A stretch of DNA of 64,000 nucleotides from Voacanga thouarsii (lineage: Eukaryota; Streptophyta; Magnoliopsida; Gentianales; Apocynaceae), in NCBI GenBank assembly GCA_026120185.1, contig JANUWF010000008.1, forward strand, positions 1,612,001 to 1,676,000. The letters are read 5' to 3'. Positions 1 to 11,984 of the stretch are shown here, in pieces. Position numbers and translations under genes: made by a program. The notes under the pieces were generated by a model. The model was not told the origin of the DNA and made no database searches. It saw only the letters and a list, made by a program, of their open reading frames with translations. Numbering within the stretch: the first letter of the stretch is position 1; every line of letters begins with the position of its first letter.

Positions 1-255
1 CATGGATGTTTTCCACGCAAAACACATGTCCAATAGTAGTTTCTCTATCCAGTAATAATCTCACTCCCAAGTAAAGAGAAAAGTTCAATAATCCTTAACA
101 GAAATGGGATGTTAATGCATCCAATGAATACACAACCGCTGAAAAGGCACAACACAGGTCAAGTACAAAGTTGTTCAGAATTTAGCTGCATTATTGAGAT
201 GCATCCTCCTTGATGACATAACACAATGACAATGAAACCGTCCTGTTAGTATAAA
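1..255. other. host sequence left of giant LTR A, no gene seen
   Basis: AT-rich, no ORF above noise and no recognisable repeat. It ends in the target duplication ATGTA (256-260) of solo LTR A and could be intron or intergenic host DNA. Confidence 0.5.
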
Positions 256-260
256 ATGTA
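256..260. repeat. target site duplication of LTR A, left (ATGTA)
   Basis: ATGTA immediately before the element, repeated exactly at 4571-4575 after it. A 5-bp duplication fits LTR-retrotransposon integrase. Confidence 0.85.
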
Positions 261-2612
261 TCTAACACCCCGCTACCTAGGCCCGCCAGGGCCGGGGGTG
301 TCGCCCCGTCCAAAGGACAAGTGGTCTTTATAACTAGGTCACACAAATGAAATAGAGGAATATAAATGATACTTGAGCTTAAAATTTATTACATCCCAAA
401 ATGAATATCAATCCAAGAATAAATCCCAAAATACCAAAAAACAAATTCGTAATAAAAATTTATCCACTCTCATCTCCCTAAAACATTACACAAAAATAAA
501 TCATCAGAAAATCTTCCAAGCAAGCATGATCTAGCTACTGATCCCCACAGCAGGATCGACCTGAAATCATGGTAAAACGGTGATGATACAAAAATCTCAG
601 TAAGTCCGTGTGTGTTTTGGGTGTTCAGTGAAATCAGTCCATGGATGCAAAGTATGATATCTTTACAAAAGATTTGTTGGCAAGCAATAAACATTAGTTA
701 AAAGAAAGATTGGTGTTTTGGCTTTTCCAAGCATACATAATCAATAAAATCAACCACTCAAAATAAATGATTACGGGTTACCACACATTGGGGCCCATAT
801 CCGGTCAGAATGCCGACACTTTGTGCAAATTGACAACAGGTAGGTGATCGGCCTACCGGGCAAGATACTCCTCCTTCTCTTTACCCAACAACAACTGGGT
901 GTCCATTCCGGCAAAACACAGTCACTTGACTGAAATAAAACAAACTGCTAGCTCGGACCGGCACGACCTACTGGACTGACATCTCATCCGGGAAGGACTC
1001 ATCCCTCAGAAGTGGCCACCTACTACGGGACTTACCCTAACCCTTCAAAGACTAGCCCCAGCAGTCCACCCTTATTGAGTACTCAACGTAACGTATCTCA
1101 CTTGGGAAAAATGAACAAACACTGTTCCACTTGAATATGGCAATTAAGGGTTTCCAAAATCTTTGTCAAAAACAGTTTTAGAAAGAGTTTTAAGTTTGAG
1201 TAGATCTTCCTATTAATTTTCAAATGAATCATTTATCGGAAATAAAACAGGAGACAACCCTCAATTGCCTTTACAAAAATGTGTGTCCATGCACTCTATA
1301 TTTGGCTTGCCATAATTTAACACTTTTCATCAATCAGGTTTTATGCAGGAGCTTACCTGATCCTTGTTCACAACAATAGGTCTCCAACAGCTGACCTAAT
1401 CCCACATGGCAAAAACAAACCACAATCAATCTCAAGCCACAATCCATTTCCTCAATTTTAAATTAACTCCACTCACTACTATCATGACCCTAGTGTCCTA
1501 AGCTTAAAGGCCAAACAACAAGTAAATAGATTTGTAAGCTAAGGGTAATTTGATATTTAAAACAATCACTGTTTCGGGAAATAAGTACTAATAAGTTAAA
1601 GGTTTAAATATTTCTCAAAAAATTTTAGAGTTTATTTGATGATGAGTCTTAGGTGGTTTTTAGGAAAAATAATGATTTATTAATAATTTAGTTGTTAGAA
1701 AATAATTGATAGCCAAAATTAGTTAAAAATAAATTTAATGAGTCTTGCTTGATCAATAATAGATAAATTCTTAATAGGTTTTGATTAGAAGATAATAATT
1801 AAATTTTTAGTAATAAATATTTTACTAATTATAATTATTCCCATAAAAGGCTTTAATTGATTTCAATATTTTAAATAATATCTATATATTTTATTTTTCA
1901 AGCGAAATTATTATTTACTTGACTAAAATATCCCTTATATATATGATAGTCCAAATTTACCCTTCCTAGGGTTTTTTCAAAATTACTAGCAAAATTATAT
2001 TATTAAATATTTTATTCATGAAATAAAAATTAACTTAGGGACAACTAGATCATGATCAAATTTCTATTGCTAACCACAATCAAGAACATAAACACTCCTT
2101 CAATTCATCAAATCATCCAAATCATGCATATAAGTATAGATCTAAATTTATCAAGACATGATCGAACCTCTACTAGCATAAATATGATCAAGGCTTCAAT
2201 AATCCAACATGAATATAAATCCTATTCATCAAAGGTGACATAATCTCTAGCATACTTCATCACAAATACTACCTACGACATGGAAACATGCATCAAACCC
2301 CAAATCATCATTCAATCAACCAAGATAATCCTTCCATGCATAAATCCCATCTCCTTCACAATCATACATATATTCATGCTTCAATCTCAACAATACATAC
2401 TCAAATCCTATCACAATCTACATACTATTAACATCATCCTAGTGACATAAATCTAGAATTTAAAAGAAAGATGGAAGGGGCTTACTTGGTTGAGGGATGC
2501 CTTGAAGGAGTTTAGAATGGATCTCAACTCCTAGATGCCTAAAATCGTCCAAGGAAGGTGGAGGGAGCATGGCCATGGAAGAAGGAGCCATCCAGCCAAG
2601 AGAGTTTGCCAT

Positions 2613-2634
2613 GAGAGAGAGAGAGAGAGAGAGA
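2613..2634. repeat. (GA)n microsatellite in LTR A
   Basis: Uninterrupted GA dinucleotide run. The equivalent CT/GA-rich tract occurs in copies B (9551-9580) and C (19391-19425), so it is an inherited part of the LTR rather than a late expansion. Confidence 0.8.
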
Positions 2635-4257
2635 CCATTAGCATGTCTATTCTCATATATTCTCACTAGAGACCAAGATTAGAGAAGATGAGTTTGTTAG
2701 AACAAACCTACCTTGAAGGTGTTCTTGAACCTTTACAGAATTTTCTGGTTTTGATCTGAAGTAGCAAGTTGATTTGTGAAGTTTGATGTTAAGAATGGTG
2801 TTGATGGACTCACAGCAGTGAGTAGGTCAAATCTGGAGATTTTAGAGAAGGTTTGAAGTGGTTTGGAGGGGTATTAGGTGAAAGGAAGAAGTAGATGTTC
2901 TTGATGTAGTGTGTGTGTTCTTGAAGGTTTAAGGAATTTGTGAGATTGTAGTTTGCAACTGCCGAAATTCTGTGAGAACTAGGGCTGTCGAATTTCCTGT
3001 AGGGTTTAGGAAGATGGTTCTCTGATTTGGAAGGGAAAAGGAAAGGCTAGTTGTTAAAATCCTTGAAGAATATTTTTAGGAAGCAAATTTGGAAACTAAA
3101 TATCCTAGACTATCTTGATTATTGGAGAGCTTTGGAAGTCTGCCATGGCCGACTATTTTGAGCAAAATTTTAGTGGGATTAAAGCTGAGTTAAGGAAGCT
3201 TATGGTGGCCGAAAACAAAGTGCATAATGGTGGAGAAAAAGTCTGGTTATTTGAGGGATATATTATGGAAGGTTGCTAAACTATGGTGGCTGGAAATTTG
3301 GTAATCAATCAAGCATGATTGCAGGGATTTGTTGGAGAGATTTTCGGGCAGCCATGTCTGAATTTCTTGCAGAAGCTTTAGGGGAATAATGGAGCTCAGT
3401 TACTGAAGGTTTAAGGGAGGTTTATGCAGAACAAGGATGGGATTTCGGCTGGAAGAGAATTAGGAAACAAAGCTGCACAGTTTGGACTGCACGGGATTTT
3501 CGCTGGCTGGAATTCCTGGATATCTTTTCGGTAGCCATTTCCCAGCCAACTTGCAGAGAGTTTGAAGGGGAATTTCAGGAGCTTTCAAGGCTGGTTTCCA
3601 GCCTTCTTCATGGAGGAAAAAAATGGCTAAGGTGCTGAACAAAATTTGGAAGAAAACAGCTTGGTTTTAGACTCTCAAAGCTGCGATTTGCCCAGGAATT
3701 TTTCCTGGTTTTGCTCCAGCTTTGAGCAGTCCAAAAATGGCAAAAGAATTCAGGTTGCAAGATGATACAAAAGACCATTTTTCTGGCAGCATTTGGGAGG
3801 GAATGTTAGCTAAGAATCTTGACACCTTAATGGCACAATAAGCTGGAGAATTCCAGTTCATTCCAAGAAGGAAGATGAACTAGCTAGAGTGAATTTTTAG
3901 CAAGCTCACTAGAGGGATTTTTCCTCTTGGAATTTCCCACAACTCTTCCACATTTTCAGACCAAAAGAAGTCTTTCACTAAGACATTTTGATCCTACAAA
4001 GCCACAGCACTTTACTGAAATTTCTGGAAAGAAAATGGCTGGAACAACTTGATCAAGCTAAAGAGTTGAGAAATAAGGAAAATCAAAGATCAAGGAAAAA
4101 TGAATTCCTCTTAGGAATTTCGAGTAGGGCAATGGAGTAGAATGAAGATACTCCTAACATGTCTCTCTTAGGACATCATCACTACCCTATTCTAAGCACC
4201 TAAGGCCGAAATTATTACTTCCCAAGCAAAAATAAAATTTTACCAAGCTAAAGCTCC

Positions 4258-4325
4258 TATGATGGAATTTGAACCCAAGACCCCAAGAATTAATTCTAAG
4301 GCTCTAACCACTAAACCACAACAAT
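4258..4325 (-). promoter_or_regulatory. tRNA-like A/B box segment in giant LTR A
   Basis: Read on the minus strand, a GTGGTTTAGTGGTTAGAGC block (A-box-like) is followed about 35 nt later by GGGTTCAAATTCC (B-box-like, one change from the GGTTCGAAT consensus). Copies B and C have the same segment at the same place. It looks like the head of a tRNA-derived SINE absorbed into the LTR, or an internal Pol III promoter. It is not a functional tRNA gene: no acceptor stem or anticodon arm can be drawn. Confidence 0.5.
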
Positions 4326-4570
4326 TCTTATTATTATTTTCACTAGAAAATTATTTCCTGTCTAATTCTCATGCTATCTTCCTATTTTCACCTCAAGCAA
4401 AAATTATCATTTTGCCCTCCTCTCTCAATATTCACCAACAAGCCTCCAAGACATTAAAACTCAAATCCAATGCACATAAAAGAATATAAAAATATATTTA
4501 ATCATGCAATAAAGTATGATATGCATCCCAACCCCCTTACTCTAAGGTTGGTTTTGACTGGGGTTTCACA

Positions 4571-4575
4571 ATGTA
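4571..4575. repeat. target site duplication of LTR A, right (ATGTA)
   Basis: Exact partner of 256-260. Confidence 0.85.
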
Positions 4576-5016
4576 TGTTTAATGTAACTTGTGATGATAT
4601 TCGTGTCACTTTCAAGATAGTAATTTCCAACTTATTATACGACTGCAATTACTATTTCAAAATGGGTAATCACTACAACTACAAAACTTCACTTCAACAT
4701 TTCTAAATCGCATTCTAACCATATTTTTTTTTCCATTGCAACCACAAAATCAAATATTTCATAGAAAATGGTAGAACTCTAAAAAAGTAGTAGAAAATAT
4801 AAAACACAAGCTGCTGGAAAGCAGAGAAACATAAACCAAGTGTAAATCAAGAAACAGAGAAAAATCACAATAAAAGCTCCATATTGGGTTCGAATTAAGG
4901 CATTATATAGACAACAAAGACAGGAAACTAAAAAATAACAGACATTTAGTTAAAAGAAGACACCTTTAAACTAGCATAATGTTATTTGTAGAAGGGTCCA
5001 CATTCTAAAAACACCG

Positions 5017-5223
5017 TCATGTAGTGAGATGAGGGAAGCAGAAAGCAGCTAATGACACCTCTTCGATAGCAGCAACAAACAATGAAGGGAGAGGTTTGAG
5101 GAAGAGGTTGACAGTGAGGGAGTAAAGAGGTTCAAAAGAGGTCGATTTCTTAAGAAGAGAAAAGGATTTAAGAGATTCATTAATATCACAAAAGTTGATA
5201 AGCAAAGTATAGATCTTGTTCAT
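5017..5223 (-). pseudogene. possible PPR-like protein fragment
   Basis: A 68-codon open frame contains YTLLINFC followed by a leucine/phenylalanine pattern that loosely resembles one pentatricopeptide unit of restorer-like PPR proteins. There is no second clear 35-residue repeat, no start context and no partner ORF. A weakly similar stretch (tandem variants of SLTV-LFL) lies in the minus-strand frames at 13.0-13.3 kb. This may be a relic of a host gene or chance. A profile search would settle it; I would not annotate a function on this alone. Confidence 0.2.
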
Positions 5224-5284
5224 ATTTAAACATGGAAAATAATGCTTTAAGAAAGCATATATAAAACGGACGAACTTAAAATAT

Positions 5285-5302
5285 CTATGAGTTGTTAGAC
5301 TC
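5285..5302 (-). other. candidate terminal exon of a host gene
   Basis: On the minus strand a good acceptor (TTTCCTTTACAG) is followed by five codons, ESNNS, and a TAG stop. It is in phase with the exon-like block at 5458-5523, so the two would give a C-terminus ending FKYKESNNS. The support is splice-site shape only. Confidence 0.2.
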
Positions 5303-5457
5303 CTGTAAAGGAAAAATTTATGGAGTTAGTTCGAAAGTCGTTCATACACTACATAGGATAGGTTAAAAAAAGGAAATATTACACATTGTGATATTGTGGC
5401 CATGAATTTTTTAAAATCCACTTGCATAACATGCTTTTTCGGCTAACAAGAACTCAC

Positions 5458-5523
5458 CTTGTATTTGAAAGTTTTTGGATTCAATACTTCCCAAGGTTTA
5501 TCGTCCTCTCCAATTAAGATCAC
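5458..5523 (-). other. candidate internal exon of a host gene
   Basis: On the minus strand, 66 bp open in one frame (22 residues, including GEDDKPWEVLNPKTFKYK) are bounded by an acceptor TTGTTGTAG and a donor AAG|GTGAG. The composition is that of an ordinary soluble protein, unlike the surrounding AT-rich sequence. I do not recognise the protein. Upstream exons would lie to the right, possibly beyond giant LTR B, which would then sit in an intron. Confidence 0.3.
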
Positions 5524-6448
5524 CTACAACAAAGTGTTACAATATTCCATAGTGAAACAAAGCATCTAACTCAACTAAGTAGAAACAAAAAATGAAAATA
5601 TAACCACTATTCCATTTTTATATGGTTACTTTAGGCTATATAGATATTTTGCTTTGGTGAGCAAAGCAAGTATCAAATATCCTACAAATCACATGAACAT
5701 TTTCTTTTTCACATCAAAGGCTTCAGGTATATATTCAATCTCTCAAGGTTTATAACAATCCCTTAGGTTAAAATAAGGTAAAACAACCAACCTTCTTCAA
5801 TTAAGCAAAACACCATTCTCAGCAAGCATACTATGACAACCTTCATTATATACTTTATAACGTTTTATCCACTTATCCAAATCAAGTCAAATATACCTCA
5901 AAATGTTCCTAAAACATTTATCTACAAATTTCAACACACAAGGTTCCAGAATTAAGTCCATTCCATATGGTTAAATTAGCAAACAAACAGCGTACACAAA
6001 CTGCTCAAATAGTATTCCAATTTTAGAAGAAATTTTACCTAGGAAATTTCTATGACTTTTCCTATGTAACATGTAAACTCTAAGCTTTCTAAGACATTAT
6101 TTCAGTAAAAGAGTTTCATTCACCCCTTCAACCTAGCTCCCTTAAAATCTTCCAAATAGTTCATGGTATTGAACATAACAAAACTGTATTTTCAGGAGCA
6201 TTATGCAACCAGCTTTAGTTCATTTAATTTTTGTAGCTTTGTTTGCATTCAAAACCACCCAAAATCAGCTTCACAACTCTTGTAATATATCATGGCATGC
6301 TTTGGTTCATCCATTTGAGTTTAACCTGCAATCACAACAATTCCATAGCTATAACTAATGAACCAAAATTATAAGGACATGTACTGCAACGAAAAGCATC
6401 ACCTAGACCACACTGCACAAAGAGCAGGTATCAATGAAAACCAAGAGA

Positions 6449-6600
6449 TTTTTTTTTTGTTAGGGCTAGCTTCGCTGCACTAAGCGCTCCCCGCCATGCG
6501 GGGGTATGGGGAGGGAACCGATATGTACACAGCCTTTCCCTGACTTTTTGCCAAGAGGCTATTTCCACGGTGATTCGAACCCGTGACCTTTGGTCACCAA
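6449..6600 (-). mobile_element. 5'-truncated Au-type SINE
   Basis: On the minus strand the sequence reads GGTCACGGGTTCGAATCACC (B box GGTTCGAATC at 6572-6581), then GGAAATAGCCTCTTGGC, a GGG-rich block ending GGGGAGCGCTTAGTGC, and an A-rich tail (the T-run at 6449-6459 on the plus strand). This order matches the widespread Au family of tRNA-derived plant SINEs as I recall it. The A box expected beyond 6600 is missing, so the copy is 5'-truncated, as is common after LINE-driven insertion. No clear target duplication was found. Confidence 0.75.
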
Positions 6601-7612
6601 AATATAATCTAAATATTTAATACATTGTTGCATCCTAAATATAATCTAAACATCCAAGAAAGATGAGAAGAATAGGAAAATGAAAACCTCATAGCAATAA
6701 AATTAATAAGCATTGCAGCAATCATACGGGACAGAATCATTTACAAGTAGAGTTGCCATTACTGGTGTTGAGTAGAGTGAGAACATTGTTAGCAAACTAA
6801 ACTCCTCACTATTTATATAACACTGATCAAATTCATAAATGATACACAAGATTAGAGAAAACTCAAAGTGAATCTTATGCTAAAGAAGCCCAAAACAATG
6901 CCAAAATGACTGCATACATAATTCCACCAGAAACACATTAAATTCAGTTTTTTGCATGTGAGATTTACTTTTCCAATTGTATCATAATTTGCAAAAAGGA
7001 AAGAAAAATCAAACAAGACCAGTAAACTCAAGCATTTCATGTTTGTTATTATTCCCAAAGAAGGATTGAAATGAAAATGTAGAAAAAGAGGACATTCTCT
7101 ACTTACAAATGACCCCCATCTAGTCTTTTGGTAGTTAAGCATAACCCAACAGTCAAAAGCTAAAGCACAAAATATATTGCAAACACGTAAATGCACCTAA
7201 AGACGAGGAGATGCTAGTTATGTTGTTTGGATTTACTTTTCCTTTCCATTTGATATAAATATTTTCTAGCTGAATCATTAAATGGACATAAACTACCAAA
7301 AGACCCAGGAAGTAGAAATATTATTTTAATAATTTCAGAATATGAAAAAAACTTTTGCCTATTACTTCAAACGATGCTAGAGAGAGTTAAAAAAAATTGT
7401 TAAAGTTAATGTCCAAAGTAATACCAGACCTGCTACATAATAGGCAAAAGTGATGAAACATGAGTGGAATAGCTAGTTTTGCAATACACATGTTTACACC
7501 TAACATTAATTAGATCCTCATAACAGAAGAACAAAAGTTCAGCTGCAAAGAGAAAACCTCCTCCAAGACTATATGGGCAGCTCTCATCCAGTTAAATAAA
7601 CTAACAAACAAG

Positions 7613-7617
7613 CAAAG
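7613..7617. repeat. target site duplication of LTR B, left (CAAAG)
   Basis: CAAAG directly before TGTGAAACCCC, repeated exactly at 11980-11984. Confidence 0.88.
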
Positions 7618-7865
7618 TGTGAAACCCCAGTCAAAACCAACCTTAGAGTAAGGGGGATTGTGATGCATATCATATTTTATTTCATGGTTAAATATATTTT
7701 CATATGATTTTTATATGTTTTGGATTCGGGTTTTATTGTCTTGAGGTCTTATTGATGAGTATTGTGTGAGAAGGGCAGATGATAATTTTTGCCCGAGGTG
7801 AAAATAGGGAGATAGCCTGTGGATTGAATAGAAAATAATTTTCTAGTGAAAATATCAATAAGAGT

Positions 7866-7930
7866 TGTTGTGGTGTAGTGGTTAGAGCTTTGGAATTATT
7901 TTTTGAGGTCTTGGGTTCGAATTCCATCAT
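7866..7930 (+). promoter_or_regulatory. tRNA-like A/B box segment in giant LTR B
   Basis: TGGTGTAGTGGTTAGAGC at 7871-7888 (A-box-like) and GGTTCGAATTCC at 7914-7925 (B-box-like), 43 nt apart from start to start, which is close to tRNA-type Pol III spacing. This is the best preserved of the three copies and lies about 250 bp inside the LTR's 5' end. The spacer does not fold into a D or anticodon arm that I can see. Confidence 0.55.
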
Positions 7931-9550
7931 GGAAGCTTTAGCTAGATTAAATTTTATTTTTGCTTAGTGGAGGAAATTTCAGTCTTATGAGCTTAGAGTA
8001 AGGTAGGGATGATGGTCCTAAGAGAGACATGTTAGGAGTATTCTCATTCCACTCCTTTACTCTACTCGAATTTTTTAAAGGGAATTCATTTTCCCTTATC
8101 CTTAATTTTCCTCAATTTTCAACTCCTTGGTTTGATCAAGATGTTCTATCCATTTTCTTTCCAGAAATTTCAGTAAAATACTGTGATCTTGTGAGATCAA
8201 AATGTCCTAGTAAAAGGCTTCTCATGGTCTGAAAAATGTGGAAGAATGGTAGGAAATTCGAAGGGAAAAAATCCCTCTAGTAAGCTTGCTGAAATTTCAC
8301 TCTAGACTAGTTCATCTTACTTCTTAGAATGAGTTGAAATTTTTCAGCTTGTTGTACCTTCAAATTGTCGAACTTCTTAGCTGACTTTCCCTCCCAAATG
8401 CTGCCAGAAAAATGGCCTTAAGATCAGTTTGAAACATGAATTATTTCTGCCATTTTCGGACTGCACAAAGGCTGTGCAAAATCAGTAAAAATTCTGGGCA
8501 AAATTGCAGCTTTAGAGGTCCAAAACCAAGCTGTTTTCTTCCAGATTTTGTGCAGCACTTTAGCCGTGTTTTTCCTCCATAAAGAAGGATGGAAACCAGT
8601 CTTGAATACCTCAGAAATTCCCCTTCAAACTCTCTACAAGTTGGCTGGAAATGGCAGCCGAAAATCTGCCCAGAAAATTGCTGTTCAGCGAAAAATTGTG
8701 CAGGAAAATTTTCCAGCTTTGTTTCCTATTTCCCTTCCAGCCGAAACACCAACCTATTTCTGCAAAAACCTTCCTTAAACCTCCATTAACAGAGCTCCAT
8801 TTTTCCCCTCAAGCTTCTGCCCAAAATTCAGCAATGGCTGTCCGAAAATCTCTCCAACAAATCCCTGCAATTTAGCTTGATTGGTTTCCAAAATTCCAGC
8901 CACTCTTGTTTAGCAACCTTCCATAATATATCACTCAATTGACCAGACCTCTTCTTCATCATTGTGCACCTTAATTTCAGCCACCATAAGCCCCCTTGAA
9001 CCAGCTTTAATCCCACAGAAATTCTACTCAAACAGTCGACCATGGCAGACTTCCAAAGCTGTCCAACAATCAAGATATTCTTAGAATATTTAGTTTCCAA
9101 ATTCACTTCCTAAAAATATTCTTCAAGGATTGTAACAACTAACCTTTCCTTTTCCCTTCCAAATCAGAGAATCAACTTCCTAAACCCTACAAAAATTCGT
9201 CCATCTCTATCTCTCACAAAAATTCGGCAGCTGCACATTACCATCTCTCGATTTTCTTCAACCTCCTTGAACGCACACACTACACCAAGAACACCTACCT
9301 CTTCCCTACACCTAATACCCCTCCAAACCATCTCAAACCCTCTCTAAAACTTCCAGATTTGACCTACTCACTGCCGTGAGTCCATCAACACCATTCTTAA
9401 CATCAAACTCCACAAATCATCTTGCTACTTCGGATCAAAACCAGAAATTTCTGTTAAGGTCAAAACACCTTCAAGGTAAATTTATTCTAACAACTTCATC
9501 TTCTCCAATCTTGGTCTCTAGTGAGAGCCTATGTGAATAAACATGCTAAT

Positions 9551-9580
9551 GGTCTCTCTTTCTCTCTCTCTCTCTCTCTC
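9551..9580. repeat. CT-rich microsatellite in LTR B
   Basis: A near-pure CT run, equivalent to the GA tract of copy A in reverse. Confidence 0.8.
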
Positions 9581-9803
9581 ATGGCCGAAAATTCCCCTCT
9601 CTTAGCCGGATGACTTTTTCTCCCATGAACATGCTTTCGCCATCTCCCATGGACAAAGTTAGACATCTAGGAGTTGAGATCTACTCTAAACTCATTCAAG
9701 GCATTCATCAACCAAGTAAGTACCTTCAATCTTCCTTTTTAAACTCTAGATTCATGTCTCTAGGATGATGATGATAGTAGGTGGATGGCGATAGGATTTA
9801 AGT

Positions 9804-9826
9804 ATATATATATATATATATATATT
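9804..9826. repeat. (TA)n microsatellite in LTR B
   Basis: An alternating TA run that is absent from copy A at the equivalent place and so expanded after insertion. Confidence 0.8.
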
Positions 9827-11979
9827 GTTGAGATTGAAGCATGAATATATGTATGATTGTGAAGGAGATGGGATTTATGCATGGAAGGATTATCTTGGAT
9901 GATTATATGATGATTTGAGGTTGATGCATGTCATAGGTAGTATTTGTGATGAAGTATGCTAGAGATTATGTCACCTTTGGTGAATAGGATTTATATTCAT
10001 GTTGGATTATTGAAGCCATAATTATATTTATGCTAGTAGGGGTTAGATCATGTTTTGATAAATTGAGATCTATGCTTGTATGCATGATTTGGATGATTTG
10101 ATGAATTGAAGGGTTGTATATGTTCATGATTGTGGTTAGCTATAGGAATATGATCTAGTTGTCCCTAAGCTAAATTTTATTTCATTAATAAAATATTTAA
10201 TAACATGATTTTTCTAGTAAAATTTTGAAAACCATGGGAAAATGTGGATTTGGTCTTTTATATAAAATAGTGATATTTTAGTCAAATAAATAATAGTTTT
10301 TGCTAGAAAAATAATATATATATATATTATTTAAAATAATAAAATCAATTAAAGCCTTTTATGGAAATAATTATAATTAATAAAATATTTATTACTAAAA
10401 ATTTAATTATTATCTTTTAATCAAAACTCATTAAGGATTTGATTATTATTTTTCAAGCAAGACTCATTAAATTGATTTTCAACAAATTTTAGCTATCAAT
10501 TATTTTCTAACAACTAAATTATGAATAAATCATTATTTTACCTAATACCACCTTGGACCCTTTTTCAAATAAACCATAATTTATTTTTAGCAAGATTTAA
10601 ACCTTCAACTTTTTATACCTATTTCCCAAACTTTAGTTATTTTAATATCAAACTAGATTTATTTTATAAACCCTTTTTATTTATTATTGAGCATTAAAGC
10701 TTGGGACACTAGGGATATGATTGTAGTAAGTTGAGTTAGTTTTATTTGTGAAAGTGAGTCTTTGGCTTGAGTTTGATTGTGGTTTGTATTTATCCTATGC
10801 GGGGTTAGGTTAGCTGTTGGAGACCTTTGTTGTGGGCAAGGATCAGGTAAGCTCCGGCATAAAACCTGTTTGATGCAAAAATGATTCTTTTTATGGCAAG
10901 CCAAATGTAGAGTGCATGGTCACTCATTTCTGTAAAGGCAATTGAGGATTATTTCCATTCTCATCTCTGACAAATAAATTATTTGTAAATCAAGGGGCGG
11001 TTTTACTCAAAACCTAAAATTCTTTCTAAAACCAATTTTGCCCCAAACTTTGGAAAACCTTAATTGCCATTTTCAAGTGGAACTATGTTTTGTTCATTTT
11101 TCCCAAGTGGGATACGTTACGTTGAGTACTCAATGGGGGTAGACTGGTAGTACTAGTTTTGAAGAGCAAGAGTGAGTCTTCTGGCAGGAGGCCTCCTCCA
11201 GAAGATGAACTCAACTTAGAGAAACGTCAGTACTACTTAGTCATGCCGGTCCGAGCTAGCAGTTTTTATTTCAGTCAAGTGACTGTGTTTTGCTGGAATG
11301 GACACCCGGTTGTTGTTTGGGTATAGAGAAGGAGGAGTATCTTGCCCGGTAGGCCGATCACCTACCTTTAGTCAGTCTGCACAAAGTGTTGGCTTTCTGA
11401 CCGGCAGTATGCACAAAGTGTCGGCATACTGACCATCCGGTTATGGGGCCTAACGTGTGGTAACCCATAATCCTTTCATTTGAGTGGTTGATCTTATAAA
11501 TTATGTATGGCTGGAAAAGGCAAAACGCCACTCTTGCTTTTGACAAATGTTTATTGCTTGCCAATATTCCTCTTATAAAGTTTTTATACTCTGCATCCAC
11601 GAACTATTTCCACTGAATACCCAAAGCACACACGGACTTACTGAGATTTCTATCTCATCACCTTTTCACCATGATTTCAGGCCGATCCTACTGTGGGGAT
11701 GAGTAGCTTGTGTTATCTGTCTTGGAAGAGAATGTTGTCCTTTATTTTTATGTATTGCTTTGGGGAGTTGAGAGTGGATGATTTTATTTATGGATTTGTT
11801 TCTCTTTTGGGATTTTATGGTTTTATTCGTGGATTTATTCTTGGGTTGTAATAAATTTTAAGTTAAATTATTATTTTTATTTCGCTATTTTAATTGTGTG
11901 ACCTAGTTATAAAGACCCCTTGTCCTTTGGATGGGGCGACATCCCCGGCCCTGGCGGGCCTAGGTAGCGGGGTGTTACA

Positions 11980-11984
11980 CAAAG
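11980..11984. repeat. target site duplication of LTR B, right (CAAAG)
   Basis: Exact partner of 7613-7617. Confidence 0.88.

Larger units (their letters stand above)
261..4570 (-). mobile_element. giant solo LTR, copy A
   Basis: A 4310-bp unit bounded by TCTAACACCCC on the left (TG decayed to TC) and GGGGTTTCACA on the right, flanked by a perfect 5-bp target duplication ATGTA at 256-260 and 4571-4575. The short inverted TG/CA-type ends with a 5-bp duplication are the signature of an LTR. No coding domain, primer site or second LTR is visible inside, so it reads as a solo LTR. The minus-strand assignment uses TGTGAAACCCC as the 5' end, because in that direction a tRNA-like A/B box segment comes first; this orientation is an inference. 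It contains a GA/CT tract at 2613-2634, followed on the minus strand by a short ORF and a GTAAG donor-like site near 2485. Copies B and C belong to the same family. Confidence 0.85.
4576..7612. other. host sequence between giant LTRs A and B
   Basis: About 3 kb of AT-rich DNA holding a SINE fragment and weak exon-like or PPR-like blocks on the minus strand, listed separately. The rest has no supportable gene. Confidence 0.5.
7618..11979 (+). mobile_element. giant solo LTR, copy B
   Basis: A 4362-bp unit beginning TGTGAAACCCC and ending GGGGTGTTACA, flanked by a perfect 5-bp duplication CAAAG (7613-7617 and 11980-11984). It is the same family as copy A but in the opposite direction; the reverse complement of its right end (TGTAACACCCCGCTACC) matches A's left end almost base for base. 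The separate duplications show two independent insertions, not one element with two LTRs. In this direction it has a tRNA-like segment at 7866-7930, a long CT tract at 9551-9580 followed by ATGGCCGAAAA and a consensus-like donor CCAA|GTAAGT near 9715. It ends in a GC-rich conserved block at 11890-11979. No protein-coding domain is present. Confidence 0.88.

Noticed and set aside
7866..7930. A real tRNA gene in LTR B
   Set aside because: A/B boxes are present but no acceptor stem or anticodon stem-loop can be drawn, and the same segment recurs in all LTR copies.
261..11979. Copies A and B as the two LTRs of one 11.7-kb element
   Set aside because: They are in opposite orientation and each has its own different 5-bp duplication.
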